A model generated the notes under the pieces. The model was given only the letters and a program-made list of their open reading frames with translations, made no database searches and had not been told where the DNA came from. Below are positions 1 through 6,559 of a stretch of DNA of 13,240 nucleotides, piece by piece. Made by a program: the position numbers and the translations under genes. This DNA comes from Rickettsiales bacterium (lineage in GTDB: Bacteria; Pseudomonadota; Alphaproteobacteria; Rickettsiales; UBA1997): assembly GCA_947441875.1 (NCBI GenBank), contig CANEUR010000010.1, positions 1 through 13,240 of the forward strand, in the 5' to 3' direction. Position 1 is the stretch's first letter. Every line of letters starts with the position of its first letter.

Positions 1-980
1 GTGATAATGTTTACAATTTTTGTTTTAGCTTGTTGAGCCAAAAATTTGTGAGCCACCGCCCATCTTGGGCTATTGGCAATAAAACCTAGACGATTTTGCA
101 ATGATAAATTATTAATTTTATAAACCATGCCATCGAGATCGTAGTTTAAATTATAGCGATTATTAGCTAAATGCTGGTAGTGAGCTATAATTTCGGCAAT
201 ATTGCAACAAAGTTTTGAGTGAGTTTCAATAACAAAGCCAAAGCTATGCAGTTTTTGGTGTAGCTCTTGTTGAGTTTGGCAAATAAAATCGTCGGAATAA
301 ATTCCGACCGAATAAATAAAATATTGCAGGTTTCGACTAGCGGTTATGTTGGCATCGAGTTGTCGAATTGAGCCAGCTGCGGCATTACGAGGATTGGCAA
401 AAATTTTACCCCCTAACTCTTCTTGCTTTTGATTAAGTTCTAAAAAATCGCTTTTACTCATATAAATTTCGCCACGCACTTCTAAAATATTTGGTGCATT
501 ACTGATTGTACTAGGAAAATTTTTTACCATTAGCATATTTTTAGTAATATCTTCGCCCTCTAAACCATCGCCTCTAGTGGAAACATATTGCAATTTGCCT
601 TGTTTGTAATTTGCAGAAAAAGATAAACCATCAATTTTTGTTTCAGCCCAAAAAACTAGCTCGTTGGTGTTAATTGCTAAAAAGCGGCCTATTTTTTCGA
701 TAAAATCAAGCACATCTTGCTCTGTAAAAGCATTTGCCAAAGAAAGCATTGGCTTGCTGTGTTTGATTTTGCCAAAAATACTTAAAGCAGGAGGAGCGAT
801 TGTTGTTTTTTGTGTTTCAAAATATTGTGGATATTGCTTTTGATACTCATTTAATTGTTGTTTAAGTTTATCGTAGTTGGCATCGTTGATAATAGGTGCA
901 TCTTGCTGATGGTAAGCGATATCGTGTTTATTAATTTCTTGCAGTAAAATATTGATTTGATGCAAAATATTGTTGGGCAT
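1..980 (-). CDS. ligA: NAD-dependent DNA ligase LigA, N-terminal half (cut by the left edge)
   Basis: This enzyme seals nicks in duplex DNA using NAD+, joining Okazaki fragments and finishing repair. About 326 residues are present, roughly half of the usual 670 or so. Domain Ia is visible at residues 10-55 (HDIAYHQQDAP, then NDANYDKL). The adenylation domain carries the KIDG motif at residues 115-118, so Lys115 (codon at 636-638) is the AMP-accepting lysine. Further motifs are the TRGDGLEGED segment, the NPRNAAAGSIRQLD segment, DLDGMVYKI and a closing RWAVAHKF. The rest of the adenylation/OB region, zinc finger, HhH and BRCT domains lie outside the window. The ATG at 978-980 places the domain Ia motifs at their normal distance from the start. 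The gene lies 14 nt downstream of the membrane protein at 995-1507 and is probably co-transcribed with it. No frameshift is visible. Confidence 0.96.
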   Translation of the reverse strand, partial: MPNNILHQINILLQEINKHDIAYHQQDAPIINDANYDKLKQQLNEYQKQYPQYFETQKTTIAPPALSIFGKIKHSKPMLSLANAFTEQDVLDFIEKIGRFLAINTNELVFWAETKIDGLSFSANYKQGKLQYVSTRGDGLEGEDITKNMLMVKNFPSTISNAPNILEVRGEIYMSKSDFLELNQKQEELGGKIFANPRNAAAGSIRQLDANITASRNLQYFIYSVGIYSDDFICQTQQELHQKLHSFGFVIETHSKLCCNIAEIIAHYQHLANNRYNLNYDLDGMVYKINNLSLQNRLGFIANSPRWAVAHKFLAQQAKTKIVNII

Positions 981-994
981 TTTTTTTGGTTAAT

Positions 995-1507
995 TTAAAT
1001 TAATTGGTTGTCATCGATATTTTGAAAACTTTTTAATAAAAATCTTATTTTTTTCTTTTCTAAAAAGCAAGCATCAACACAACTAATTTTGATTGACTTA
1101 TTATCATTGTTATCAATAATAACACCAGATAAAAAATGAAAACTTATCAATAAGGCAAAATCAATATTTTGGTTAATTTCTATTTGATGAGTGATTGGCT
1201 CTAATTTATTGGCTTGGCAGGCAATTTTGAGAAGCATTTTTAATGAGCTTAAGCAGTTTTGCCAATATAAATACCAAAAATGCCGATAAAAACCCAAGCT
1301 TAAATAAAGTTGATTTTGTGTATTATTTTTTTGCCAAAGCAAGGTAATTAAAAAACACAAAACAATGCCAAACAGCATAAAAATAAGCACTCCATTAGCA
1401 TTTAGCTTGTGGTGGTAAAAATCGTTAAACAACCATAAACACCAAGCAAAAAGTAAAACAATAAATCGATTAATAAAATTAAGCATAACAAAAAAAATAA
1501 TTAACAT
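995..1507 (-). CDS. small membrane protein, possibly Na+/H+ antiporter subunit E-like (MnhE/MrpE)
   Basis: The protein is about 170 residues. Two hydrophobic helices come first (roughly residues 10-28 and 37-57, with CLWLFND between them), then a soluble C-terminal half. That half contains a predicted strand/helix pattern ending in FALLISFHFLSGVIID and SIKISCVDACF. The plan resembles MnhE/MrpE: two N-terminal membrane segments, then the conserved region that normally reads ALLANxITLTPGT followed by an H-A-L-D stretch. The LTPGT core is degenerate here (FLSGV), so the family call is tentative. The frame stays open upstream to an ATG at 1564, but that would overlap the first 25 nt of the divergent ribH gene. 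I prefer the ATG at 1505-1507; an ATG at 1484-1486 is also possible. No other Mnh/Mrp subunit is in the window. It lies 14 nt upstream of ligA on the same strand. Confidence 0.5.
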   Translation of the reverse strand: MLIIFFVMLNFINRFIVLLFAWCLWLFNDFYHHKLNANGVLIFMLFGIVLCFLITLLWQKNNTQNQLYLSLGFYRHFWYLYWQNCLSSLKMLLKIACQANKLEPITHQIEINQNIDFALLISFHFLSGVIIDNNDNKSIKISCVDACFLEKKKIRFLLKSFQNIDDNQLI

Positions 1508-1539
1508 TTTAACTTTACCAAAAATAATTAAAAAAACAA

Positions 1540-1941
1540 ATGAAAATACTAATTGTGCAAGCAAATTTTTATAAAAATATTTCTGCTTTACTTTTAAAAG
1601 GTGCCGAAAATTTTTTAAAACAAAATAATTATAGCTACGATATTATCACTGTGCCTGGTGCTCTTGAAATTGGGGCAGTAATTGCTCGGCTAAAAAATAA
1701 ATATGCTGGTTTTGTGGCATTGGGTTGTGTGATACGTGGCGAAACCTCGCACTACGATATTGTTTGCAACCAGAGTTCTTATGGCTTAATGAAGCTTAGT
1801 ATTGATTATGGTTTAGCAATTGGCAACGGCATTTTAACCGTTGAAAACGAAGAGCAGGCTCTTGTGAGGGCAGATCCTCTACAATACAATAAGGGAAAAC
1901 TCGCCGTAGAAGCTTGCTTGGCGGTGATAAATTGTCTGTAA
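1540..1941 (+). CDS. ribH: 6,7-dimethyl-8-ribityllumazine synthase (riboflavin synthase beta chain)
   Basis: This enzyme condenses 5-amino-6-ribitylamino-uracil with 3,4-dihydroxy-2-butanone-4-phosphate to form lumazine, the penultimate step of riboflavin synthesis in the cytosol. Family motifs appear in order: ILIVQANFY (residues 3-11), a KGAENFL helix, VPGALEI (38-44), ALGCVIRGETSHYDIV (60-75), ILTVENEEQALVRA (98-111) and NKGKLAVEA. His71 matches the catalytic histidine (His88 in B. subtilis) and Arg110 the phosphate-binding arginine. At 133 residues it is shorter than the usual 150-160. The missing part is the variable N-terminal arm, because the first beta strand begins right at the start codon. 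No Shine-Dalgarno sequence precedes the ATG. It is divergent from the membrane protein at 995-1507 and is followed 7 nt later by the KAP NTPase. No other riboflavin gene is present. Confidence 0.95.
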   Translation: MKILIVQANFYKNISALLLKGAENFLKQNNYSYDIITVPGALEIGAVIARLKNKYAGFVALGCVIRGETSHYDIVCNQSSYGLMKLSIDYGLAIGNGILTVENEEQALVRADPLQYNKGKLAVEACLAVINCL

Positions 1942-1948
1942 AATTGAT

Positions 1949-3346
1949 ATGTCAGATTATTTTATACAAAACTCAAGTTTAAAAAGTTTTGCCGACTCTT
2001 TAAATTATTACTTATTGATTAATTTAGATTTAGAAAAAGAGCTAAACAAAAATAACATTGCCGAAAATAATGGTTGTGTAATTTTAACCATCGATAGCGA
2101 ATTTGGCAATGGCAAAACTTTTTTTCTCAAAGCTTTTCAAACAGAATATGCAAAAAAATTTGATGCTATAATTTATATTGACACTTGGGAGAAAGATTAT
2201 TTAAATAATCCTGTGCTATCTATTGTTCGACAAGCTGTTTTGCATGATGTTTTTAAACACCCACAAACAACAAAAAAAATTAAAAAAGGAGTTGTTAAAT
2301 TTACTAAAAATCTTGCAAAAATAGTAGATTCTACACAAATGGCATCTAATGTTATAGGGTGTGTTGAAGATTTTATGTTTCCAGAAAAAGAAGAAATAGC
2401 CGAGTTAAAAGATACTTTAAAAGAACTTATCAAGGATAAAAAAATTTTATTTTTGATAGATGAGCTAGATAGATGCAGGCCAAATTATGCTATTGATTTT
2501 TTAGAAACTATCAAACATCTTTTTAACCTAGAAAACACTGCTTTTGTTATTGCCACAAATCTTGTGCAACTTGAATCTTCGGCAAAAGCACTTTTTGGGC
2601 AAGATCTTAATTTTAAAAATTATTATCGAAAATTTTCGCCTGTAATTTGGCAATTGCCAAGAACTGACAATTCTTTACAAAAGCAATATTCGGCAATTTT
2701 TAGCGCCTTTTGCCAAGCCTTAAAGCTAGAAGAAAATATCAAGACATTGTTAGATGAGTTTTATACTCATGATGGCAATAAAGATAAATCTTGGTACCAT
2801 ATAAACGACACAAAATTTTATTTGCAAACATTTTTAACACAAAACAAACCAAGCTTGCGTGAAATAAAAAGTGTGTTTCATTATTTTTTTGATGTGATAA
2901 AAAATTTAAACATAACAAAACTAACTAAAAAAGAAGATAAATTAGAAGACAAGCCTGAATTAAGCCATACAATTTCAATAAACGAAGTTAATGTTTATAT
3001 TGCAGAATGCTTACTGTTGTTTATGTTAACAACAATATTTTTAGCGATATATAAAAAAATAATCGGCAAAGAAGAATATTTTACAAAAAACATTGAAGTT
3101 AGAATTCAACAAATATGTTTATTAACAATCGACTATCCTAATAGGAACTCAATAATTGCTCTGTCAAATGATAAAAACGAATCTACTCATCGTATTACAT
3201 ATAAATTTTCAAACTATAATCAACATCACTTTTTAAACTACTATCGTCAATATTGTAGCGGCAATTGGAGTGACAATATAAACAAAACAATTATTTTTAA
3301 CACACTTAACAGCTTGATAGAATCTGGTTGTAGCAGTAATATTTAG
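1949..3346 (+). CDS. KAP-family P-loop NTPase
   Basis: This 465-residue protein has the features of KAP NTPases, which are AAA-like P-loop proteins often anchored in membranes. Some bacterial members act in phage exclusion or other conflict systems. Walker A is SEFGNGKTFFL (residues 50-60, Lys56, Thr57), with Ser replacing the usual first Gly. Next comes the typical IDTWEKDYLNNPVLSIVRQ segment (77-95). Walker B is KILFLIDELDRCRP (165-178), the KAP hallmark, followed by ATNLVQLESSAKALFG (202-217). A hydrophobic segment at about 350-368 could be one membrane helix; most family members insert helices near Walker A instead. The last 90 residues match nothing I recognise. The gene starts 7 nt after ribH. 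Its stop is one nucleotide from that of the convergent queC, leaving no room for a terminator between them. Its biological role cannot be read from sequence. Confidence 0.85.
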   Translation: MSDYFIQNSSLKSFADSLNYYLLINLDLEKELNKNNIAENNGCVILTIDSEFGNGKTFFLKAFQTEYAKKFDAIIYIDTWEKDYLNNPVLSIVRQAVLHDVFKHPQTTKKIKKGVVKFTKNLAKIVDSTQMASNVIGCVEDFMFPEKEEIAELKDTLKELIKDKKILFLIDELDRCRPNYAIDFLETIKHLFNLENTAFVIATNLVQLESSAKALFGQDLNFKNYYRKFSPVIWQLPRTDNSLQKQYSAIFSAFCQALKLEENIKTLLDEFYTHDGNKDKSWYHINDTKFYLQTFLTQNKPSLREIKSVFHYFFDVIKNLNITKLTKKEDKLEDKPELSHTISINEVNVYIAECLLLFMLTTIFLAIYKKIIGKEEYFTKNIEVRIQQICLLTIDYPNRNSIIALSNDKNESTHRITYKFSNYNQHHFLNYYRQYCSGNWSDNINKTIIFNTLNSLIESGCSSNI

Positions 3347-3347
3347 T

Positions 3348-4040
3348 TTAATTTTTATAATAGCTAACTCCATCGTTAATTTTAGCTTCGGCAAAGCCTT
3401 TTTGGCGTAAAAAACAAGAGTCGCAGGCTCCACAAGCATAAACTTTATCTTTAATAATAACTGGGTCGTAACACGAATGAGTAAGGCTAAAATCTAGCCC
3501 TAGTTTATTGGCAAGCAAAACAATTTCTGCCTTGTTTAAGTTTAATAAAGGGCTGTGAATTTGTATTTTTTTACCATAAACTACACTATTTACAGTTGCT
3601 AAATTTGCCATATCGCTAAATGCTTCAATAAATTCTGGGCGACAATCGGGGTATCCGCTATAATCAAGGGCATTGGCTCCAAAAAATATATCTTCACAAC
3701 TTATGCTTTCGGCATAAGCAAGAGCATAAGATAAAAAAATGGTATTGCGTGCCGGCACATAAGTAATTGGCACTTGCTGTGGGTTATGGCTATTTTTAGG
3801 AACGGCAATATCGCTGGTGAGAGCCGATCCGCCAAAAATAGTGAGATCGGTTTTGGCAATTTTATGCTCGGTTAATTGATATTTTTTGGCGATTTTTTTT
3901 GCCGATTCTAGCTCATAAATATGTCTTTGCTGATAAGAAAAACTCAAGGCATAAACTGCAAAATTTTGCTTTAAAGCAAGCAAGCAAACCGTTGCCGAAT
4001 CTAAACCGCCACTTAATAAAATCACTGCTTTTTTTTGCAT
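3348..4040 (-). CDS. queC: 7-cyano-7-deazaguanine (preQ0) synthase QueC
   Basis: QueC converts 7-carboxy-7-deazaguanine to preQ0 with ATP and ammonia, on the route to queuosine in tRNA. The 230-residue protein has the PP-loop SGGLDS at residues 10-15, the QQRH motif at 37-40, the VPARNTIFLSYALAYAE segment (95-111), and GANALDYSGYPDCRPEF (121-137). Four zinc cysteines sit at 190, 203, 206 and 209 (SCYDP, then CGACDSC). All key residues are intact and the length is normal. It begins 2 nt after the ftsL stop, so it is almost certainly the last gene of an mraZ-rsmH-ftsL-queC transcript. Division genes (ftsI, mur genes) normally occupy this place. No queD, queE or queF is in the window. Confidence 0.96.
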   Translation of the reverse strand: MQKKAVILLSGGLDSATVCLLALKQNFAVYALSFSYQQRHIYELESAKKIAKKYQLTEHKIAKTDLTIFGGSALTSDIAVPKNSHNPQQVPITYVPARNTIFLSYALAYAESISCEDIFFGANALDYSGYPDCRPEFIEAFSDMANLATVNSVVYGKKIQIHSPLLNLNKAEIVLLANKLGLDFSLTHSCYDPVIIKDKVYACGACDSCFLRQKGFAEAKINDGVSYYKN

Positions 4041-4042
4041 AA

Positions 4043-4390
4043 CTATAAACTTTGTAAAACACTTTTTGATTCTTCTATCATAAGCTCGGTGCTAGTTGGT
4101 TGCGAAACATCTTCTTGCACTTGGTTTGCTAGCATATATTGATTATCTTGTAAAAATTTTTCGGTAAGCTGTCTTAATCGTTCTGGCCTAGTTAAATATA
4201 CCCATTCAATTTCAAGCAAACGAATTTGATCTTGATATTCGGCTATTTCATTTTTGCCAAATGCAATTTGTTCTTGTAAATTATCATATTTAAATTGCAT
4301 ATAAAATGCCAAACAAACACTAAATGCAACAGCAAGAAATAAGCCACCATGAAACAAATGTAGACGATGCCTAGGTTGTAAATTACTCAT
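4043..4390 (-). CDS. ftsL: cell division protein FtsL (alphaproteobacterial type)
   Basis: FtsL is a small bitopic protein of the divisome that forms a periplasmic coiled coil with FtsB and activates FtsWI. This 115-residue protein has a short cytoplasmic tail, one membrane helix at about residues 14-33 (GLFLAVAFSVCLAFYMQF), then a heptad-rich coiled coil (about 34-65). The alphaproteobacterial signature is EIEWVYLTRPERLRQLTEKFL. The start chosen is the ATG at 4388-4390. It overlaps the rsmH stop in the classic ATGA arrangement and has a GGAG seven nucleotides upstream. A TTG five codons earlier (4403-4405) also keeps the frame open but is less likely. It lies between rsmH and queC. The position after rsmH is the normal dcw order, but ftsI does not follow. 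Confidence 0.88.
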   Translation of the reverse strand: MSNLQPRHRLHLFHGGLFLAVAFSVCLAFYMQFKYDNLQEQIAFGKNEIAEYQDQIRLLEIEWVYLTRPERLRQLTEKFLQDNQYMLANQVQEDVSQPTSTELMIEESKSVLQSL

Positions 4391-5319
4391 ATTTTCTCTC
4401 CCCAACGTAATTTTGCCGATCTCGATCTGGGGTTGGCGGTAAGCTCTGATTGTGTAGGTATGATAGGTAATTTTTTTGGTACTATAAATTCATGAACTTC
4501 GGCAATATTTTTTTGCGGTTGATAGCGAGAAATTGTAGTTTTTTTGCCACTATGTTGATTAAAAAAATCTTTAATAATTTTATCTTCAAGCGAATGAAAA
4601 GAAACCACCACTAACTTGGCTTTTGGTTGCAAAATTTGTAAAGCAGAATTTAAAACAATAGTTAACTCTTCTAGCTCTTTATTTACTTCAATTCTTATTG
4701 CTTGAAATGTTTTGGTAGCAGGATCGGTTTTGTAATTTTTAGCATAAAAAGAACGTACTAAATTTGCTAAATCTATACAACTTTCAATTGGCTTTTGCAC
4801 TCGGGAAACAACAATTTTTTTAGCAATCGCATAAGCTTTTGGCTCATCGCCAAAATTAGCAATAACTTCGGCTAATTGTTTTTGGCTGTAATTATTTATT
4901 ACCTCATAAGCAGAAATTTTTTGAGATCTATCCATACGCATATCGAGTTTTGCTTCTGAATCAAACGAAAAACCTCTTTCGTGGTAGTTAAGTTGCATTG
5001 AAGAAACACCAATATCTAAAACCATACCGTCAACTTTAGTAATATTTAGCTCGGCCAAAGCTTGCTGTATTTGTGAAAAAGCAATATTGATAAAACGAAA
5101 ATTATCACCAAAATGTTGCTTTAAATTATCGGCAAAAACACTTACCGAAGAATCACGATCACAAGCTATTACTTGGCAATTTGCTGATTTTAACAGAGCA
5201 CAAGAATAACCGCCGGCGCCAAAAGTACAATCAAGATAAATTTTTTGATTTTTAGGTTGTAAAACACTAAGCACTTCGTTAAGTAAAACTGGTTGATGAA
5301 ACTTAGTATTATCAAGCAT
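4387..5319 (-). CDS. rsmH: 16S rRNA (cytosine-1402 N4) methyltransferase RsmH (MraW)
   Basis: RsmH methylates N4 of C1402 in the decoding site of 16S rRNA using S-adenosylmethionine. The 310-residue protein carries all family blocks: FHQPVLLNEVL at residues 7-17, the SAM-binding DCTFGAGGYS (30-39), ACDRD (52-56), LDIGVSSMQL (101-110), RGFSF followed by LDMRMD (115-130), TKTFQAIRIEVNKELEEL (202-219), VVVSFHSLEDKIIKDFF (237-253) and the C-terminal NPRSRSAKLR (297-306). Length is typical. It starts 3 nt after the mraZ stop, and its stop codon overlaps the ftsL start, which indicates translational coupling. The order mraZ-rsmH-ftsL is the conserved head of the dcw cluster. Confidence 0.98.
   Translation of the reverse strand: MLDNTKFHQPVLLNEVLSVLQPKNQKIYLDCTFGAGGYSCALLKSANCQVIACDRDSSVSVFADNLKQHFGDNFRFINIAFSQIQQALAELNITKVDGMVLDIGVSSMQLNYHERGFSFDSEAKLDMRMDRSQKISAYEVINNYSQKQLAEVIANFGDEPKAYAIAKKIVVSRVQKPIESCIDLANLVRSFYAKNYKTDPATKTFQAIRIEVNKELEELTIVLNSALQILQPKAKLVVVSFHSLEDKIIKDFFNQHSGKKTTISRYQPQKNIAEVHEFIVPKKLPIIPTQSELTANPRSRSAKLRWGEKI
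4396..4403 (-). promoter_or_regulatory. Shine-Dalgarno site for ftsL
   Basis: Read on the minus strand, the run GGGGAGAG sits just before the ftsL ATG, with the GGAG core seven nucleotides from it and inside the last codons of rsmH. It is the clearest ribosome-binding site in the window and decides the ftsL start in favour of the ATG at 4388-4390. Confidence 0.6.
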
Positions 5320-5322
5320 AAG

Positions 5323-5772
5323 TTAGGTTAATTTTAATAAATTTCTTTTAATTTTCGCCTCATTTTTGGCTTTTTCCATATGCAGGGCAAATTTTTCTGG
5401 TTGCCAAATTTCAAATGTAGCACCTTTACCTACAAAAACTGCCGAATTTCCTGGGTTTATTTCGGCCTTATTTAGTAATGTTTCAGGTAAAATGATTCTG
5501 CCTTCACCATCGATAGAAAGTTGAATAGAGCCACCTAAAATAGAAGTAGCAAAAACATCTCTTTCTTCGCAAAATGGATCAAGCTTATCGATAGCAGTAG
5601 AGATTTGTTGGATTCTAGATAAATCGCAACCTTCTATGCAATTGTTGATAAAAGATTCATAAACTACTATTACCGAAGAATTTTCGCTTAAAGCAGAGCG
5701 AAAATAAGCAGGCAGAGATATTCTGCCTTTGCTATCTATTTTATTGGTAAAGTTAGAAATGAATAAAGCCAC
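5323..5772 (-). CDS. mraZ: transcriptional regulator MraZ
   Basis: MraZ is an AbrB-fold, ring-forming DNA-binding protein that represses its own dcw operon in E. coli. The 149-residue sequence has the typical start ALFISNFTNKIDSKGRISLP. The two tandem MraZ domains each carry the DxxxR signature: Asp13-Arg17 (DSKGR) and Asp88-Arg92 (DGEGR), the second followed by IILP. The start codon is GTG (5770-5772). It gives the normal N-terminus, and no upstream ATG fits better. It is the first gene of mraZ-rsmH-ftsL-queC. A promoter-like sequence and TGGA repeats in the spacer just upstream fit autoregulation. Confidence 0.96.
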   Translation of the reverse strand: MALFISNFTNKIDSKGRISLPAYFRSALSENSSVIVVYESFINNCIEGCDLSRIQQISTAIDKLDPFCEERDVFATSILGGSIQLSIDGEGRIILPETLLNKAEINPGNSAVFVGKGATFEIWQPEKFALHMEKAKNEAKIKRNLLKLT

Positions 5773-5794
5773 AAAAAATAATTAAGAAATATTT

Positions 5795-5830
5795 TGGAAA
5801 AAAATGGAATTTTTTAGTAAATTTATGGAA
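5795..5830 (-). promoter_or_regulatory. candidate MraZ operator: phased TGGA repeats
   Basis: On the plus strand TGGAA occurs at 5795-5799, 5805-5809 and 5826-5830. The spacings are 10 and 21 bp, that is one and two helical turns. The last copy abuts the -10 hexamer of the candidate promoter, and the other two lie between the promoter and mraZ. E. coli MraZ binds TGGGN repeats spaced 10 bp apart in the same place. The base at the fourth position differs here, and the repeats read in the opposite direction relative to mraZ, so this is only suggestive. Confidence 0.3.
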
Positions 5831-5848
5831 TTTTTTTTTAACAGTCAA
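5820..5848 (-). promoter_or_regulatory. candidate sigma70 promoter of the mraZ-rsmH-ftsL-queC operon
   Basis: On the minus strand TTGACT (5843-5848, five of six consensus bases) is followed after exactly 17 nt by TAAATT (5820-5825, four of six). The -10 hexamer lies about 48 nt upstream of the mraZ GTG start. The spacer contains a run of nine A residues. It is the best -35/-10 pair seen upstream of mraZ. The transcription start has not been shown. Confidence 0.5.
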
Positions 5849-6107
5849 GTTTTTTTTCAAAAAATATTTTTAAAAAAAAAGCTTGCCTTGTTGTTTAGGC
5901 TTATTTTACTTATCAAAAACATCAAAAAAAAAGATGAGTTCTTGATAATGCTATGTCGAATATGGTTTTTTATGATAAAAGCAATTGATTTTAAGAGAGC
6001 AAAAACTGTCAAGACAAATATTTAACAAGATAGAAAATTTTTTTCTTTACTAGCAAAGAAAAATTGACGAAAATGTATATCCTAAATAACAAAATATAAC
6101 AAAACCA

Positions 6108-6557
6108 ATGATTACTAATATTGAGCCTAAATTAGCTTTTGATGCTCTTGCCACTAATAAAAACAGCTTTTTAATAGATGTTCGAACCCAAGAAGAATTT
6201 GATTGGGTTGGTAATATTTGCGACAACTCTTTTTGTAACCAACAAATTTTACTTACCTGGAAAAATGTTGCCAATCTTGCTGAGCCTTCGCAATTTAGTA
6301 ATGTTTTAAGTGAAATAATTTTTAATAAGTCTAGCTTGCTGTTGAACGATAAAAAAGAGGCTATGCAACATCTACAACTTTATTTTATTTGTCGTTCTGG
6401 TGGTCGATCTGGTTTATCTGCAACTCACTTAACAAACTTAGGATGGCAACAATGTTTTAATATTTTAAATGGTTTTGAAGGCGATTTAAATAATCAATAT
6501 CACAGGGCAACATTAAACGGCTGGAAAGTTAATAATTTGCCATGGAGACAATCTTAA
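6108..6557 (+). CDS. rhodanese-like domain protein (sulfurtransferase family)
   Basis: This is a single-domain rhodanese of 149 residues. The N-terminal half contains FLIDVRTQEEFDWVGNI (residues 21-37), the usual strand with the D-V-R motif. The active-site loop is ICRSGGRS (94-101), with Cys95 as the persulfide-forming cysteine and arginines at both ends of the loop. It is followed by A-x-x-L-x-x-L-G (LTNLGW) and FNILNGFEGD. The C-terminus GWKVNNLPWRQ is typical of small alphaproteobacterial rhodaneses. The physiological sulfur acceptor is unknown. The segment between residues 45 and 90 is longer than in minimal rhodaneses. The gene ends 2 nt before the preferred dnaA start (or overlaps dnaA by 16 nt if the earlier ATG is used), so the two are probably co-transcribed. 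Confidence 0.88.
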   Translation: MITNIEPKLAFDALATNKNSFLIDVRTQEEFDWVGNICDNSFCNQQILLTWKNVANLAEPSQFSNVLSEIIFNKSSLLLNDKKEAMQHLQLYFICRSGGRSGLSATHLTNLGWQQCFNILNGFEGDLNNQYHRATLNGWKVNNLPWRQS

Positions 6558-6559
6558 AA

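Larger units (their letters stand above)
5773..6107. other. AT-rich divergent intergenic region between mraZ and the rhodanese-dnaA pair
   Basis: This 335-bp stretch separates the two divergent transcription units. It holds the candidate mraZ promoter and TGGA repeats at its left end. A weak 9-bp AT hairpin (arms 6040-6048 and 6055-6063) lies near its right end, followed by a TTGACG (6064-6069) that could be a -35 element for the rhodanese gene, although no convincing -10 follows at the right distance. A 73-codon open frame at 5804-6025 is made mostly of Phe, Lys, Ile and Leu codons from poly-A/T runs and is not credible as a gene. I see no tRNA and no cluster of classical DnaA boxes. Confidence 0.6.

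Noticed and set aside
826..834. TGTGGATAT, one mismatch from a DnaA box
   Set aside because: It is a single site inside the ligA coding region with no neighbours; such a match is expected by chance.
2197..2433. 78-codon minus-strand frame inside the KAP gene
   Set aside because: It is an antisense shadow of a well-supported coding sequence containing Walker motifs.
5804..6025. 73-codon plus-strand open frame in the mraZ-rhodanese spacer
   Set aside because: It overlaps the mraZ promoter region, is composed almost wholly of codons from poly-A/T runs, has no recognisable domain and no ribosome-binding site.
6040..6063. 9-bp A/T hairpin upstream of the rhodanese gene as a terminator or riboswitch
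   Set aside because: The stem is nearly all A-T pairs in an AT-rich spacer and is followed by no U-tract; probably chance.
6064..6099. TTGACG with TATAAC as a promoter for rhodanese-dnaA
   Set aside because: The spacing is 24 nt, too long for sigma70; with 17 nt the -10 would be TAACAA, only three of six consensus bases.
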